The notes: generated by a model not told the origin, from the letters alone. A stretch of DNA of 64,000 bases from Pseudomonas chlororaphis subsp. piscium (GCF_003850345.1 NZ_CP027707.1:2108001-2172000); one strand, 5' to 3'. Numbered from the stretch's first letter, positions 24,240-37,528 are shown. Program-made: numbers and translations.

Positions 24240-24716
24240 TCTAAGGTTCCACGGTTTGGGTGTTTTATTAGGAGTAAAAATCGGCCGCAAGTATGGAGAA
24301 AGCAGGGGGTCATTGCAACGCGCCATGACCTGGGTCAATGCTTTCAAAAGCTGATTCTGCGGCCTTTCCATGCGCGGAGTAAGGACAAAATCAGCCTCGG
24401 ACAAAATGTCGCAGCGGATGAAAAAGGCGAGGGGTACAGGTCAGTTGTAACCGGGTGTGTGGAAAGCCCTTGAACGAGCGACAGACGGTAAGTGGCGCGA
24501 CAGCCGGTATAAACCAGCCTTTGCGGCCTGTCCTCGAACGACGGCTTCGAATGGAGCGGCTACTTCTGGTCTGTGACCGGCCAGTGCCAGTCCACTGCGA
24601 AGCAGCTTAGACCCGAATTCGGAGAGTTGAAAGGCAGGGAGTAGAGAGGGTGCGACACTTGGTCGCGCAGAGGCAGGGAACTGCCGCATCGAGCGATGCG
24701 GCAGTGGAGGGAGCGG
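24240..24716. other. 477-base promoter region of ccoN1 and 3' flank of ccoP2
   Basis: No gene is supported here. ATGACCTGGGTCAA at 24325-24338 keeps the TGAC/GTCA dyad of an ANR-like site but matches TTGAT-N4-ATCAA poorly (7 of 10). It lies about 90 bases before ccoN1. At the far end an 11-bp perfect hairpin follows ccoP2 (listed separately). The remainder shows no recognisable signal. Confidence 0.5.
24680..24705 (-). terminator. Perfect hairpin after ccoP2
   Basis: ACTGCCGCATC / GATGCGGCAGT with a 4-nt loop, 12 bases past the ccoP2 stop on the minus strand. It lacks a T-run, so termination strength is uncertain. Confidence 0.6.
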
Positions 24717-25670
24717 TTATTGCTCGCTTGAGGTTTCAGTCTGCGGCTGGTTGGCCGCGTTGTGGGACAGGCTGTAGACGTAGGCTGCGAGCAACTGGAC
24801 CTTGTCGTTGCCGAGCAGTTCGTTCTGCGCCGGCATGTGGCCCTGGCGACCGTGGCGAATGGTCTGTTGCAGTTGGGTCAGGCTGGTGCCGTAGATGAAG
24901 CCCGCCGGTTGCGTCAGGTTCGGCGCGCCCATGATTTCCGTGCCTTGGCCGTTGGCGCCGTGACAGGCGACGCAGGTGGTGCTGAAGGCTTGTTTGCCAG
25001 CGACGAGGTCGGCGCTGCTGTCGGCAGGCAACGGCAGGCCGGCGAGTTCATGACGCACATAGGCCGCGACGTTCTTCACCCCGTCCTCGCCCAGCACTTC
25101 GCCCCAGGCCGGCATGGCCGCCATGCGACCGCCCATGATGGTGGCCTTGATGGTGTCGGCGTTGCCGCCCCAGCGCCAGTTGTTGTCGGCGAGGTTAGGG
25201 AAGCCGAAGGCGCCCTTGGCGTCCGAGCCGTGGCACACCGAGCAGTTGGAGGCGAACAGGCGTCCGCCCATTTTCAGCGCCTGCGGGTCCTTGGCCACTT
25301 CTTCCACGGGCATGGCGGCGAACTTGGCGAAGATCGGGCCGAACTTGGCGTCTGCCTTGTTCATTTCCTTTTCCCATTCCTTGGTCTGGGTCCAGCCGTC
25401 CTCGTAGCCCGGCAGGATACCTTTCCAGTTGCCCAGGCCCGGGTAGAGGATCAGGTAGCCGACGGAAAACACCAGGGTGCCGGCGAACAGCAGGAACCAC
25501 CATTGCGGCAGGGGGTTGTCGTACTCCTCGATGCCATCGAACGCGTGCCCCATGGTCTGGTCGACGCTGCCCTTGGTCTCGCCCTTGCGCGTGCCGATCA
25601 ACAGCCAGGTCAGGCCGATCAGGCTGCCTATGGTCAGTACGCAGATGTACGTACTCCAGAAGGTGGTCAT
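24717..25670 (-). CDS. ccoP2: cbb3 oxidase dihaem subunit CcoP (copy 2)
   Basis: A 317-residue counterpart of ccoP1 with the same plan: two N-terminal helices and two CxxCH sites, Cys143-Cys146-His147 and Cys233-Cys236-His237, with Met ligands in '[10 protein letters not shown]' and 'GRQGHMPAQ'. It lacks the 14-residue insert found near residue 91 of copy 1, and ends in a longer polar tail ('[11 protein letters not shown]'). It overlaps ccoQ2 by 4 bases and is last in its operon. Confidence 0.97.
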   Translation of the reverse strand: MTTFWSTYICVLTIGSLIGLTWLLIGTRKGETKGSVDQTMGHAFDGIEEYDNPLPQWWFLLFAGTLVFSVGYLILYPGLGNWKGILPGYEDGWTQTKEWEKEMNKADAKFGPIFAKFAAMPVEEVAKDPQALKMGGRLFASNCSVCHGSDAKGAFGFPNLADNNWRWGGNADTIKATIMGGRMAAMPAWGEVLGEDGVKNVAAYVRHELAGLPLPADSSADLVAGKQAFSTTCVACHGANGQGTEIMGAPNLTQPAGFIYGTSLTQLQQTIRHGRQGHMPAQNELLGNDKVQLLAAYVYSLSHNAANQPQTETSSEQ

Positions 25671-25891
25671 GGCCGAATGCTCCTTGTCGCATGCTCTTCG
25701 GATTGAGCGTCATCAGATGGATTGCCGGGCACTTCCGGCGAAGGTTCGTCGGCAAAGGGCAGCAGGCGCGCCTGGGCGAACTCCGGGTTGCGCTTGGCGT
25801 TGAAGACCCAGATCGACAGGCCGATGAAGGCAATCATCACCACCAGCGTGCCGAGCCCGCGGATCATGCCGCTATCGAGTTCAAGACCCAT
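25667..25891 (-). CDS. ccoQ2: cbb3 oxidase small subunit CcoQ (copy 2)
   Basis: A 74-residue one-helix membrane protein ('[31 protein letters not shown]'). The tail is longer than copy 1 and rich in Pro, Glu and Ser. The ATG at 25891 lies 3 bases after the ccoO2 stop; an internal ATG at 25867 would give a form closer to copy 1. It overlaps ccoP2 by 4 bases. Confidence 0.93.
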   Translation of the reverse strand: MGLELDSGMIRGLGTLVVMIAFIGLSIWVFNAKRNPEFAQARLLPFADEPSPEVPGNPSDDAQSEEHATRSIRP

Positions 25892-25894
25892 GGC

Positions 25895-26503
25895 TCACCT
25901 CTTGCTCTTGATCGCAGTGCCAAGCACTTGCAGGTAGGCGACCAGGGCGTCCATCTCGGTCTTGCCCTTGAGGGAGGCGACGGCACCGGCGATATCCTCG
26001 TCGTTGTACGGCACGCCGAGGGTGCGCATGGCACGCAGCTTGGTCTCGGTGTGGCTGCTGTCGACCTGCTGGGTGACCAGCCATGGGTAGGCCGGCATCT
26101 TCGACTCGGGCACCACGTTGCGCGGGTTGTACAGGTGCGCGCGGTGCCAGTCGTCGGAGTAGCGGGCGCCGACCCGGGCCAGGTCCGGACCGGTACGCTT
26201 GGAGCCCCACAGGAACGGGTGGTCCCAGACGCTTTCACCGGCGACCGAGTAGTGGCCGTAGCGTTCGGTCTCGGCGCGGAACGGACGGATCATCTGCGAG
26301 TGGCAGCCGACGCAGCCTTCGCGGATGTAGATATCGCGGCCTTCCAGCTGCAGGGCGGTGTAGGGCTTCATGCCGTCCACCGGCTTGTTGGTGACGTCCT
26401 GGAAGAACAGCGGGACGATCTGGGTCAGACCGCCGATGCTCACGGCAAACACCATCAGCAGCATCAGCAGGCCGACGTTTTTCTCGATGACTTCGTGTTT
26501 CAT
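25895..26503 (-). CDS. ccoO2: cbb3 oxidase monohaem subunit CcoO (copy 2)
   Basis: A 202-residue protein, same length as ccoO1, with Cys64-Cys67-His68 ('[12 protein letters not shown]') and Met in '[12 protein letters not shown]'. Differences from copy 1 cluster in the C-terminal third ('[20 protein letters not shown]' versus '[20 protein letters not shown]'). The middle is nearly identical even at synonymous positions. It starts 10 bases after ccoN2. Confidence 0.97.
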   Translation of the reverse strand: MKHEVIEKNVGLLMLLMVFAVSIGGLTQIVPLFFQDVTNKPVDGMKPYTALQLEGRDIYIREGCVGCHSQMIRPFRAETERYGHYSVAGESVWDHPFLWGSKRTGPDLARVGARYSDDWHRAHLYNPRNVVPESKMPAYPWLVTQQVDSSHTETKLRAMRTLGVPYNDEDIAGAVASLKGKTEMDALVAYLQVLGTAIKSKR

Positions 26504-26513
26504 GGCGGACTCC

Positions 26514-27938
26514 TCAGGCCATCTGCGCAGCGGCGGTGATTTCGGCAGGCTGGGCCGCGCGTACGGTGCGCCAGGTGTTGTAGGCCATCAGCAGCATGCC
26601 GAAGAGGAAGATCGCGCCACCGACGAAGCGCACGATAAAGCCCGGGTGGCTGGCCACCAGGGTTTCGACGAAGGAGTAGGTCAGCGTCCCGTCTTCGTTG
26701 ACGGCGCGCCACATCAGGCCCTGGGCGATGCCGTTGACCCACATCGAGGCGATGTAGAGCACGGTGCCGATGGTGGCGAGCCAGAAGTGCGCGTTGATCA
26801 GGCCGATGCTGTGCATCTGCTGACGACCGAAGACTTTCGGGATCATGTGGTACAGGGCGCCGATGGAGATCATCGCTACCCAACCCAGAGCGCCGGCGTG
26901 TACGTGGCCGATGGTCCAGTCGGTGTAGTGGGAGAGGGCGTTGACGGTCTTGATCGCCATCATCGGACCTTCGAAGGTCGACATGCCGTAGAACGCCAGG
27001 GATACCACCAAGAACCGCAGGATCGGATCGGTGCGCAGCTTATGCCAGGCCCCCGAGAGGGTCATCATGCCGTTGATCATGCCGCCCCAGCTCGGTGCCA
27101 GGAGGATCAGCGACATCACCATGCCCAGGGACTGGGCCCAGTCCGGCAGGGCGGTGTAGTGCAGGTGGTGCGGGCCGGCCCAGATGTACAGGGTGATCAG
27201 TGCCCAGAAGTGCACGATGGACAGGCGATAGGAATACACCGGACGCTCGGCCTGCTTGGGCACGAAGTAGTACATCATCCCCAGGAAGCCCGCGGTCAGG
27301 AAGAAGCCCACCGCGTTGTGGCCGTACCACCATTGCACCATGGCGTCGGTCGCACCGGCATACACCGAGTAGGACTTGGTCAGGCTGACCGGCAGTTCCA
27401 GGTTGTTGACGATATGCAGGATGGCCACGGTGATGATGAAACCGCCGAAGAACCAGTTACCGACGTAGATGTGCTTGGTGTTGCGCTTCATCACCGTGCC
27501 GAAGAACACGATGGCGTAGGCCACCCAGACGATGGTGATGAGGATGTCGATCGGCCATTCCAGCTCGGCGTATTCCTTGGAGCTGGTGTAGCCCAGCGGC
27601 AGGCTGATGGCCGCCAAGAGGATGACAAGCTGCCAGCCCCAGAAGCAGAACGCGGCGATTTTCGGCGCGAACAGCTGGGTCTGGCAGGTGCGTTGCACCG
27701 AGTAGAAGGAGCTGGCGAACAGTGCGCAGCCACCAAAGGCGAAGATCACCGCGTTGGTGTGCAACGGGCGCAGGCGACCGAAACTGGTCCAGGGCAGGTT
27801 GAAGTTGAGTTCGGGCCAGACCAACTGGGCAGCGAGAAAAACCCCGAGCCCCATGCCGACGATGCCCCACACCACCGTCATAATGGCGAATTGGCGGACC
27901 ACCTTGTAGTTGTAGGCGGTACTGATAGAAGTGTTCAT
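26514..27938 (-). CDS. ccoN2: cbb3 oxidase catalytic subunit CcoN (copy 2)
   Basis: A 474-residue haem-copper oxidase subunit I with the same His-ligand regions as copy 1 ('[19 protein letters not shown]', '[15 protein letters not shown]', '[14 protein letters not shown]'). ATG 27938 begins '[16 protein letters not shown]'. The open frame continues to 28637 only because the antisense of the divergent hydrolase lacks stops. An ANR-like box at 28063-28076 lies about 125 bases upstream. By position this is the cco-2 operon, which in P. aeruginosa is induced at low oxygen through Anr; that regulation is inferred here. Confidence 0.97.
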   Translation of the reverse strand: MNTSISTAYNYKVVRQFAIMTVVWGIVGMGLGVFLAAQLVWPELNFNLPWTSFGRLRPLHTNAVIFAFGGCALFASSFYSVQRTCQTQLFAPKIAAFCFWGWQLVILLAAISLPLGYTSSKEYAELEWPIDILITIVWVAYAIVFFGTVMKRNTKHIYVGNWFFGGFIITVAILHIVNNLELPVSLTKSYSVYAGATDAMVQWWYGHNAVGFFLTAGFLGMMYYFVPKQAERPVYSYRLSIVHFWALITLYIWAGPHHLHYTALPDWAQSLGMVMSLILLAPSWGGMINGMMTLSGAWHKLRTDPILRFLVVSLAFYGMSTFEGPMMAIKTVNALSHYTDWTIGHVHAGALGWVAMISIGALYHMIPKVFGRQQMHSIGLINAHFWLATIGTVLYIASMWVNGIAQGLMWRAVNEDGTLTYSFVETLVASHPGFIVRFVGGAIFLFGMLLMAYNTWRTVRAAQPAEITAAAQMA

Positions 27939-28037
27939 GGTTCCCCATCCACGGTTCAGCTGAAGTGAAAGCGACTGCGCACGGCAAGGCGCGCTCACTT
28001 CTTCTGGAGTTATAGGCAGACTAAAAGCGAGGTAAGC

Positions 28038-28736
28038 ATGGGCAAACGGCAAGGGGCTGTTATTGACGGGGATCAATGGGCGCAGTGCGTGCGGGAACGG
28101 GGCTGGCTCTGGGATGTCGCGCAGGAGCCGCTGGCCGGCGAACCCCTGACCCTGATCCTGGCCCATGGCGCCGGCGCGCCGATGGACAGCGCTTTCATGA
28201 GCGACATGGCCGCACGCCTTGCGGCGCATGGGGTCAACGTTCTGCGCTTCGAGTTTCCCTACATGGCCCAGCGTCGCCTCGATGGTGGCAAACGGCCGCC
28301 TAACCCGGCGCCGAAGCTGCTGGAGTGCTGGCGCGAGGTGTATGCCCAGGTGCGACCTCATGTCGCTGGGCAATTGGCCATCGGCGGCAAGTCCATGGGC
28401 GGGCGCATGGCCAGTTTGCTGGCCGACGAGCTGGGCGCCGATGCGCTGGTGTGCCTGGGTTATCCGTTTTATGCCGCCGGCAAGCCGGAGAAACCACGGG
28501 TCGCCCACCTGGCCGAATTGCGCACCACGACCCTGATCGTCCAGGGTGAGCGCGATGCCCTGGGTAACCGCGAGGCGGTCGAAGCTTATGTGCTGGCACC
28601 GGCTATCGAGCTGTTCTGGCTGGCGGCCGCCGACCATGACCTGAAACCGCTCAAGGCCTCAGGCTTCACCCATGAGCAGCACCTGGAGGCAGCCGCGCGG
28701 AAGGTTGCTGATCTGTTACGCGGTTTGAATAGCTGA
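28038..28736 (+). CDS. Alpha/beta-fold hydrolase (KANL3/Tex30-like family)
   Basis: A 232-residue cytoplasmic protein with a hydrolase core. '[16 protein letters not shown]' forms the oxyanion region, '[16 protein letters not shown]' the nucleophile elbow (GxSxG as GKSMG), '[11 protein letters not shown]' supplies the acid, and '[12 protein letters not shown]' the His. It matches the small bacterial alpha/beta hydrolases related to the eukaryotic KANL3/Tex30 domain; substrate unknown. ATG 28038 follows GCGAGG. Codons 9-13 contain the ANR-like box that probably serves the divergent ccoN2 operon, so coding and regulatory sequence overlap. Confidence 0.88.
   Translation: MGKRQGAVIDGDQWAQCVRERGWLWDVAQEPLAGEPLTLILAHGAGAPMDSAFMSDMAARLAAHGVNVLRFEFPYMAQRRLDGGKRPPNPAPKLLECWREVYAQVRPHVAGQLAIGGKSMGGRMASLLADELGADALVCLGYPFYAAGKPEKPRVAHLAELRTTTLIVQGERDALGNREAVEAYVLAPAIELFWLAAADHDLKPLKASGFTHEQHLEAAARKVADLLRGLNS
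28063..28076 (-). promoter_or_regulatory. ANR-like box for the ccoN2O2Q2P2 operon
   Basis: TTGACGGGGATCAA matches TTGAT-N4-ATCAA with one mismatch (C for T at position 5). It lies about 125 bases before the ccoN2 start codon, inside the divergent hydrolase gene. Confidence 0.7.
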
Positions 28737-28740
28737 ATAC

Positions 28741-28831
28741 CTGTAGGAGCGAAGCTTGCTCGCGATGCGGCCTGGCAGTCGCCACCGTTGTCGCCTTGAA
28801 AAACAATCGCGAGCAAGCTTCGCTCCTACAG
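28741..28831. repeat. Perfect 26-bp inverted REP pair
   Basis: CTGTAGGAGCGAAGCTTGCT... (28741-28766) and its exact reverse complement (28806-28831) flank a 39-base spacer. This is the typical doublet form of the TGTAGGAGC Pseudomonas REP family, sitting between the hydrolase stop and the shared terminator. Confidence 0.92.
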
Positions 28832-28860
28832 GGCGAGCGGGGCTTGAAAACAGGCAATAA

Positions 28861-28893
28861 AAAACCCGGAAGGCTGGCCTTCCGGGTTTTTTG
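28861..28893. terminator. Bidirectional terminator between the hydrolase gene and aer
   Basis: AACCCGGAAGG / CCTTCCGGGTT stem with a CTGG loop, A-run on the left and TTTTTTG on the right. It serves both convergent genes. Confidence 0.92.
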
Positions 28894-28902
28894 TTTTGCG
28901 GC

Positions 28903-30468
28903 TTAGCGGTTGAAGCGTTCGACCAACGAGTACTGCGTGTTGGCGGTGCGAGTCAGTTCTTCGCTGAGCTGTGCCGAGTTCAGGGCCTGCTCAGAGGTCT
29001 GGTCGGCCAGTTGGGCGATGGTGCTGATGTTGCGGCTGATCTCTTCGGCCACGGCGCTTTGCTCTTCGGTGGCGGCAGCGATCTGGGTGGTCATGTCGGT
29101 GATGTTGGCCACCGCTTCGCTGATACCCACCAGCGCCTGGTCGGCTTCCAGTACCCGGGCCACGCCTTCCTCGGCCTGACGATGCCCGGCGTCCATGGTC
29201 TGCACCGCCGTGCTGGCGGTTTGCTGGAGCTTGGCGATCAGGGTGTGGATCTGGCCGGTGGATTCGCTGGTGCGTTGCGCCAGTTGGCGAACCTCGTCGG
29301 CCACCACCGCGAAGCCGCGACCCATTTCCCCGGCGCGAGCCGCTTCGATGGCCGCGTTCAACGCCAGCAGGTTGGTCTGGTCGGCGATGCCCTTGATCAC
29401 GTCGACCACGCCGCCGATTTCGTCGCTGTCCTTGGCCAGCTGGGTCACGGTCAGGCCGGTTTCGCCCACCACCACCGACAGGCGCTGGATCGCTTCGCGG
29501 GTCTCCCCGGCGATGTCGCGACCGCGGCCGGTGAGGCGATTGGCTTCCTGGGTCGCATCGGCGGTGCGCTGCACGTGGCTGGCCACTTCCTGGGTGGTGG
29601 CGGCCATCTGGTTGACCGCGGTGGCCACCTGTTCGGTCTCCACGCGCTGGCGTTCCAGGCCGCTGGAGCTGTTGTGCGCCAGGGTGTCGGACTGCCGTGC
29701 CTGCTCGTTGAGGTGCTCGGCGGTGTCCTGCAGACGGGTCAGGCAGGTTTTCAGGCGGGCTTCCTGGCTGAGGATCGACATCTCCAGGCGCGCCTGGGCG
29801 CCACGGCTGTCGGTGTACATCTGGGCGATCAGCGGGTCGGAGGTGGTCTGCTCGGCCAGGCGCAGCAAGCGCTTGAGGCCGCGCTGTTGCCAGCTCAGCC
29901 CGAGCAGGCCGAGCGGCACGGAAAGGCCGGCGGCGAGAGCAAAGCCCCAGGAGGAGTTGAGCCAGGCGCCAATCAGGAAGCTCAACTGGCTGACCAGGAT
30001 GAACGGCAGCCAGTCCTGGAGTATCGGCAGCCATTTATCGCGTTTCGGAATCGCCGACTTGCCCTGGTTGATGCGTTGGTAAAGCGCTTCGGCCCGGCGG
30101 ATCTGCTCGGCGGTGGGCTTGACCCGCACCGACTCGTAGCCGACCACTTGCTGACCTTCGAAGACCGGTGTCACGTAGGCGTTGACCCAGTAGTGGTCAC
30201 CGGTCTTGCAGCGATTCTTGACAATGCCCATCCATGGCAAGCCTTGTTTCAGGGTGGCCCACATATGCGCGAACACCGCGGCCGGAACGTCGGGGTGACG
30301 GACCAGGTTGTGCGGTGCGCGGACCAGTTCCTCACGAGAAAACCCGCTGATTTCAACGAAGGCATCGTTGCAGTAGGTGATCACGCCTTTGGCATCGGTA
30401 GTGGAGATCAACCGTTGCTGAGTCGGAAAGGTACGTTCGCGCTGGGTGACGGGCTGGTTGTTACGCAT
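28903..30468 (-). CDS. aer: Aerotaxis receptor Aer (PAS-type methyl-accepting chemotaxis protein)
   Basis: A 521-residue chemoreceptor. The N-terminal PAS domain (about 22-120; '[22 protein letters not shown]', '[25 protein letters not shown]') should bind FAD and sense redox or oxygen. It is followed by two closely spaced hydrophobic segments (about 150-195), a HAMP-like linker and the coiled-coil signalling domain. The hairpin tip is '[26 protein letters not shown]', which docks CheA/CheW. It ends in LVERFNR. Its place between the cbb3 oxidases and acnA is the conserved Pseudomonas aer locus, consistent with steering cells to the oxygen level these oxidases use. Confidence 0.95.
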   Translation of the reverse strand: MRNNQPVTQRERTFPTQQRLISTTDAKGVITYCNDAFVEISGFSREELVRAPHNLVRHPDVPAAVFAHMWATLKQGLPWMGIVKNRCKTGDHYWVNAYVTPVFEGQQVVGYESVRVKPTAEQIRRAEALYQRINQGKSAIPKRDKWLPILQDWLPFILVSQLSFLIGAWLNSSWGFALAAGLSVPLGLLGLSWQQRGLKRLLRLAEQTTSDPLIAQMYTDSRGAQARLEMSILSQEARLKTCLTRLQDTAEHLNEQARQSDTLAHNSSSGLERQRVETEQVATAVNQMAATTQEVASHVQRTADATQEANRLTGRGRDIAGETREAIQRLSVVVGETGLTVTQLAKDSDEIGGVVDVIKGIADQTNLLALNAAIEAARAGEMGRGFAVVADEVRQLAQRTSESTGQIHTLIAKLQQTASTAVQTMDAGHRQAEEGVARVLEADQALVGISEAVANITDMTTQIAAATEEQSAVAEEISRNISTIAQLADQTSEQALNSAQLSEELTRTANTQYSLVERFNR

Positions 30469-30639
30469 GGTTTTTCTATCCGCAAGGCTTTGATAGGTTG
30501 TCGGCGGTCTTCGCCAATTATTGAAGTTTTTTTCTGGAATTTGAGAAGTGCTTCATTGACACAGACCTGATTCTGCAAGGAGAGGTGAGGGGAAGCGGCG
30601 AAGCCGAGGCCCGTTCAGGGAACCCCGGCTTCGCAAGGG

Positions 30640-31431
30640 TCAGCCTGCCAGCATCGGGTAGGTAAACAGCCCGAAATGCAGCAGGTTCAAACCGAAATGG
30701 GTGGCCACCGCGGCGCCCAGGCCGCCAAAGCGGTAGGCCAGGCCATAACCGACCCCGGCGATACTCGCCAGCAGCCACCATTGCCAGCCGGCGCCCACAT
30801 GCATCAGGCCGAACAGCAGGGCCGCGCACATCAGCGCCAGGTTTTCACCATAGGGCAGGTGCTTGAAGCGACGGCTCAGGCCGCCCTGAATGTAGCCACG
30901 AAACAGCGCTTCTTCCACCAGGGTGACCAGCAGCAGGTTGTTCAGCACCCATAGCCAGGCTTGATCCGGCCATTTCGGCGCCCAGTTGATGATGCCCAGC
31001 AACACCGCGCCGCCCAGGGCCGCCAGTGCGGTCAGGGTCAAGGCCAGGGCGGTGGTGTAGAGGGGCAGGCGCAGCGAACGCCGGCCGATGATCCAGGGGC
31101 AGACCAGCAACAGCCAGAAGCCGATCAGCGGCTTGTCCTGGTTCAGGTACATGGAAAACGGCACGGCATCGGCGGTGAAACGTTCCGGGCCGATCGCCCG
31201 GCCATTGTAGAAACCGGGCAGCCAGTGCATGGCCAGCGCCAGGGCCAGTACCACGAACAGGCCGTGCCCCAGGTAGCGCGCGTAAGGGCTTTTCTGCTGG
31301 CGCACGGCAAAGCCCGCGCATAGCAGCAAGGCGACGGAAACCGCCGCCAGCAGGCCCAGTTGGCCGTAGCTCAGGGCCAGGGCGTAACCAATGGAGAGAA
31401 GTGCCAGGTACATCCATGGCAGAACAGTCAT
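30640..31431 (-). CDS. CPBP-family intramembrane metalloprotease
   Basis: A 263-residue membrane protein with about eight hydrophobic segments. The C-terminal Abi/CPBP domain has its three motifs: 'LVEEALFRGYIQGGL' (EExxxR), 'LLFGLMHVGAG' (FxxxH) and 'ATHFGLNLLHFG' (HxxxN). These form a glutamate-type or metal-assisted intramembrane protease related to Rce1. The substrate is unknown. It lies alone between aer and acnA. Confidence 0.9.
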   Translation of the reverse strand: MTVLPWMYLALLSIGYALALSYGQLGLLAAVSVALLLCAGFAVRQQKSPYARYLGHGLFVVLALALAMHWLPGFYNGRAIGPERFTADAVPFSMYLNQDKPLIGFWLLLVCPWIIGRRSLRLPLYTTALALTLTALAALGGAVLLGIINWAPKWPDQAWLWVLNNLLLVTLVEEALFRGYIQGGLSRRFKHLPYGENLALMCAALLFGLMHVGAGWQWWLLASIAGVGYGLAYRFGGLGAAVATHFGLNLLHFGLFTYPMLAG

Positions 31432-31553
31432 GTGAAATCCTTGTTGCGAAAAGAATGGAATCAGCCGCTCGCGCCACCTGCGTCAGCGGTTACTGGATAG
31501 AACGAACGGGGGGCCAGTATAACGAGGCGGGGGCGATGAATAAGTGAAACAAA

Positions 31554-31575
31554 AACACCGCCCGGAGGCGGTGTT
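31554..31575 (-). terminator. Terminator after acnA
   Basis: AACACCGCC / GGCGGTGTT with a 4-nt loop; on the minus strand it is followed by TTTTTGTTT, 17 bases past the acnA stop. Confidence 0.88.
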
Positions 31576-31592
31576 GGTTTTGCGGTATGGCG

Positions 31593-34334
<2,742 letters not shown>

Positions 34335-34541
34335 TGAATCACTCCTTTTGGTCCGCACGGCTACGGACCTGACGGGAAGGGCAGAGCTCTTAAGCTAGCC
34401 CTGTTTTCAGTAGCTGGCTAATAACTGGACTCTATGGACAAGTCCAAGGTTCCGAACTCGGCTATCATGCGCCGGTTTTCGTGACAGGCTTTGCAACAGC
34501 GGGTTTGCGCATGATTGATTGCCAATTGCCCAGGAGATTCG

Positions 34542-35615
34542 ATGAACACCCTCTTTATGCACTGCCGGCCGGGCTTCGAAGGCGAAGTCTGCTCCGAGAT
34601 CGCCGACCATGCCGCGCGCCTGAACGTGGCCGGGTATGCCAAGGCCAAGCCGAGCACCGCCTGTGCCGAGTTTGTGTGCAGCGAAGAAGACGGCGCCGAG
34701 CGCCTGATGCGCGAGCTGCGTTTCGCCGAGCTGATCTTCCCGCGGCAATGGGCGCGGGGCGTTTTCGTCGATCTGCCGGAAACCGACCGTATCAGCGTGA
34801 TCCTGGCCCATCTGGCGAGCTTCCCGACCTGCGGCAGCCTGTGGCTGGAAGTGCTGGATACCAATGACGGCAAAGAGCTGTCGAACTTCTGCAAGAAATT
34901 CGAAGCACCGCTGCGCAAGGCCCTGACGGCGGCCGGCAAGCTGGTGGACGATGCCGGCAAGCCGCGCTTGCTGCTGACCTTCAAAAGCGGCCGTGAGGTT
35001 TTCGTCGGCCTGGCCGATGCCGGCAATTCTGCCATGTGGCCGATGGGCATTCCGCGCTTGAAGTTCCCCCGTGAAGCACCCAGCCGCTCGACCCTGAAGC
35101 TGGAGGAGGCCTGGCATCACTTCATTCCTCGCGAGCAGTGGGACGAGCGCCTGCACGGCGACATGACCGGCGTCGACCTGGGCGCCGCCCCGGGTGGCTG
35201 GACCTGGCAACTGGTCAACCGCGGCATGCTGGTCACCGCTGTTGACAACGGGCCGATGGCCGAAAGCCTGATGGACACCGGCCTGGTGCAGCACCTGATG
35301 GCCGACGGTTTCACCTTCAAGCCCAAGCAGCCGGTGGACTGGATGGTCTGCGACATCGTCGAGAAGCCGGCGCGCAACGCCGCCTTGCTGGAAACCTGGA
35401 TCGGCGAGGGGCATTGTCGTGAAGCGGTGGTCAACCTGAAGCTGCCGATGAAGCAGCGTTACGCGGAAGTGAAGCGTTTGCTCGAGCGGATCGAGGACGG
35501 CTTCAAGGCCCGTGGCATTCGGGTGGCCATCGGCTGCAAGCAGCTGTACCACGACCGTGAAGAAGTGACCTGCCACCTGCGCCGGCTGGATGAAAAGAAG
35601 CCCAAGGCCCGTTGA
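34542..35615 (+). CDS. rlmM: 23S rRNA (cytidine-2498-2'-O)-methyltransferase RlmM
   Basis: A 357-residue SAM-dependent enzyme that methylates C2498 in the peptidyl-transferase region. The N-terminal THUMP-like part begins 'MNTLFMHCRPGFEGEVCSEI'. The Rossmann-like RrmJ-type domain has 'GVDLGAAPGGWTWQLVNRG' (SAM site), 'MVCDIVEKP' and the catalytic-Lys region 'VNLKLPMKQRY'. ATG 34542 has AGGAG 6 bases upstream; the alternative at 34515 does not. Confidence 0.97.
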   Translation: MNTLFMHCRPGFEGEVCSEIADHAARLNVAGYAKAKPSTACAEFVCSEEDGAERLMRELRFAELIFPRQWARGVFVDLPETDRISVILAHLASFPTCGSLWLEVLDTNDGKELSNFCKKFEAPLRKALTAAGKLVDDAGKPRLLLTFKSGREVFVGLADAGNSAMWPMGIPRLKFPREAPSRSTLKLEEAWHHFIPREQWDERLHGDMTGVDLGAAPGGWTWQLVNRGMLVTAVDNGPMAESLMDTGLVQHLMADGFTFKPKQPVDWMVCDIVEKPARNAALLETWIGEGHCREAVVNLKLPMKQRYAEVKRLLERIEDGFKARGIRVAIGCKQLYHDREEVTCHLRRLDEKKPKAR

Positions 35616-35650
35616 GCGCGGTTGCGGCGCAATGTCACAGATAGCGTCGA

Positions 35651-35675
35651 TGCCGGCATTGCGCGACAATGCCGG
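35651..35675 (+). terminator. Perfect hairpin between rlmM and tusA
   Basis: GCCGGCATTG / CAATGCCGGC with a 5-nt loop, 20 bases before tusA. No T-run, so it may be an attenuator or an RNA-stability element. Confidence 0.55.
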
Positions 35676-35694
35676 CCAGTTTCAGGAGTGAGTT

Positions 35695-35946
35695 ATGAGT
35701 CAAATCATCGATACGCCGGTCGACGGCACGCTGGATGCCACCGGGCTCAATTGCCCGGAGCCGGTCATGATGCTGCACCAGCATATTCGCGACCTGCAGC
35801 CCGGCGGCCTGCTCAAGGTGATCGCCACCGATCCCTCGACCCGCCGCGACATCCCCAAGTTCTGCGTGTTCCTCGACCATGAGCTGGTCGCCCAGCAGGA
35901 AGAGGCCGGCACCTATCTGTACTGGATTCGCAAGAAGTCCGGTTAA
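35695..35946 (+). CDS. tusA: Sulfur carrier protein TusA
   Basis: An 83-residue SirA/TusA-fold protein that accepts persulfide sulfur from IscS and passes it towards tRNA 2-thiouridine synthesis and other sinks. The active Cys20 lies in '[21 protein letters not shown]', matching the CPxP motif. '[21 protein letters not shown]' completes the fold. GGAGTGAG precedes the start. The last four bases overlap the convergent MATE gene. Confidence 0.97.
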   Translation: MSQIIDTPVDGTLDATGLNCPEPVMMLHQHIRDLQPGGLLKVIATDPSTRRDIPKFCVFLDHELVAQQEEAGTYLYWIRKKSG

Positions 35947-37364
35947 CCCGCCGCCTGGCTGATGCGGATTCGCTTGCGCGCGCTGCGCGCCAGGCGGATC
36001 GACAGCATCAGCGCCGCGCAGCTCAGGCCGGCGATCAAACCTTCCCACAGCCCGCTCGGACCGCTGGCAGGGCCGAACCAGTCGGTCAACCCCAGCACAT
36101 AACCCACCGGTAAACCTATGCCCCAGTAGGCGAGCAGCGTCAGGACCATGGTCACCCGGGTGTCCTGATAGCCACGCAGGGCGCCTGCGCAGATCACCTG
36201 GATCGCGTCGGAGAACTGGTAGAGCGCGGCGTACACGATCAGCATCGCAGCCACCTGGATCACCGCGGTGTCCGGGGTGTAGATCGAGGCGATGGATTCA
36301 CGCAGCAGCAGGATCAGGCTCGCGGAGAACAGGGCGAAGGCCAGCGCCGCGCCCAGGCCGACGCCAGCGGCGAAGCGCGCCTGATGCGGGTTGCCGGCGC
36401 CCAGGGCCTGGCCGACCCGCACGGTGACCGCCATGCCCAGGGAATACGGAATCATGAACAGCAGGGAGCTGATATTCAGGGCGATCTGGTGCCCGGCCAC
36501 CACCGTGGCGCCGAGGCTGCCGATCAGCAGGGCGATCACCGCGAAGATGCTCGACTCGGCGAACACCGCGATGCCGATCGGCAGGCCGACGCTCAGCAGG
36601 CGCTTGATCACTGCCCACTGCGGCCAGTCGAAACGCTTGAACAGCTGGCTGCTCTGGTAGGCCGGGGCCCAGCGGGTCCAGCCGGCCATGGCCAGCATCA
36701 TTGCCCACATCACGATGGCCGTGGCCCAGCCGCAACCGACGCCGCCCATGGCCGGCACGCCAAGGTGGCCATAGATGAACACGTAGTTGATGGGGATGTT
36801 CAGGGCCAGGCCGAACAGGCCGATGACCATGCTCGGTCGGGTGCGGCCCAGGGCATCGCTGCAGCAACGCAGCACGTAATACAGCGCCACCGCCGGCAGG
36901 CCGCTGGCGATGCCGTGCAGGTATTCCATGCAGGGGCCGATCAGCGTCGGGTCGACCTTCATCAGGTGCAGCACCGGCTCGGCACTGAGCAGAATCAGGC
37001 TGGCGCCCAGGCCGACCGCCAGGGCCAGCCACAGTGCCTGGCGCACGATCGGGCCGATCTCGCCATAGGTGCCGGCGCCGACCCGCTGGGCCACCTTGGG
37101 CGTGGTGGCCAGCAGGGTGCCGGTCATCAACAGGAATACCGGTATCCAGATTGAGTTGCCCAGCGCCACCGCCGCCAGGTCCCGTGGGCTGAACCGCCCG
37201 GCCATCACCGCATCGACGAAGCCCATGGCCGTGGTCGCCAGCTGCGCGATCATGATCGGCAAGGACAGGGCCAGCAGGCTGCGCAGTTCAAGGCGCACCC
37301 GGGCCGGGCGGTTGAGGGAGGTGGCAGGGGTATCGGTCACGGAATTCACAGGCGAAGCGTCCAC
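35943..37364 (-). CDS. MATE-family multidrug efflux transporter (NorM-like)
   Basis: A 473-residue inner-membrane protein with 12 predicted helices in two MatE repeats. Typical motifs are '[32 protein letters not shown]' at the start of repeat 1 and '[21 protein letters not shown]' at the start of repeat 2. Members expel cationic drugs in exchange for Na+ or H+; the substrate is not predictable. It is convergent with tusA, overlapping by 4 bases, and divergent from pdxB. Confidence 0.95.
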   Translation of the reverse strand: MDASPVNSVTDTPATSLNRPARVRLELRSLLALSLPIMIAQLATTAMGFVDAVMAGRFSPRDLAAVALGNSIWIPVFLLMTGTLLATTPKVAQRVGAGTYGEIGPIVRQALWLALAVGLGASLILLSAEPVLHLMKVDPTLIGPCMEYLHGIASGLPAVALYYVLRCCSDALGRTRPSMVIGLFGLALNIPINYVFIYGHLGVPAMGGVGCGWATAIVMWAMMLAMAGWTRWAPAYQSSQLFKRFDWPQWAVIKRLLSVGLPIGIAVFAESSIFAVIALLIGSLGATVVAGHQIALNISSLLFMIPYSLGMAVTVRVGQALGAGNPHQARFAAGVGLGAALAFALFSASLILLLRESIASIYTPDTAVIQVAAMLIVYAALYQFSDAIQVICAGALRGYQDTRVTMVLTLLAYWGIGLPVGYVLGLTDWFGPASGPSGLWEGLIAGLSCAALMLSIRLARSARKRIRISQAAG

Positions 37365-37528
37365 AGGGTTGATGCGCAGGGCGGCGTATTCTACGCATTG
37401 ACGGATGAGTCAGGAAAAAACCTCTGTTGTCGATTTGTAAGTGCTGGCGGAGGGCGGCGAGGTGGATTGCTCGCTGGCCCAACACGGCCTTCTACGCCTA
37501 AACTGCGGCTCCGCGAAAGGAGCCTGCC

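Noticed and set aside
27939..28637. N-terminal extension of ccoN2 to 707 residues
   Set aside because: The extra 233 codons are antisense to the hydrolase gene, have no CcoN homology, and would remove the ANR-controlled promoter.
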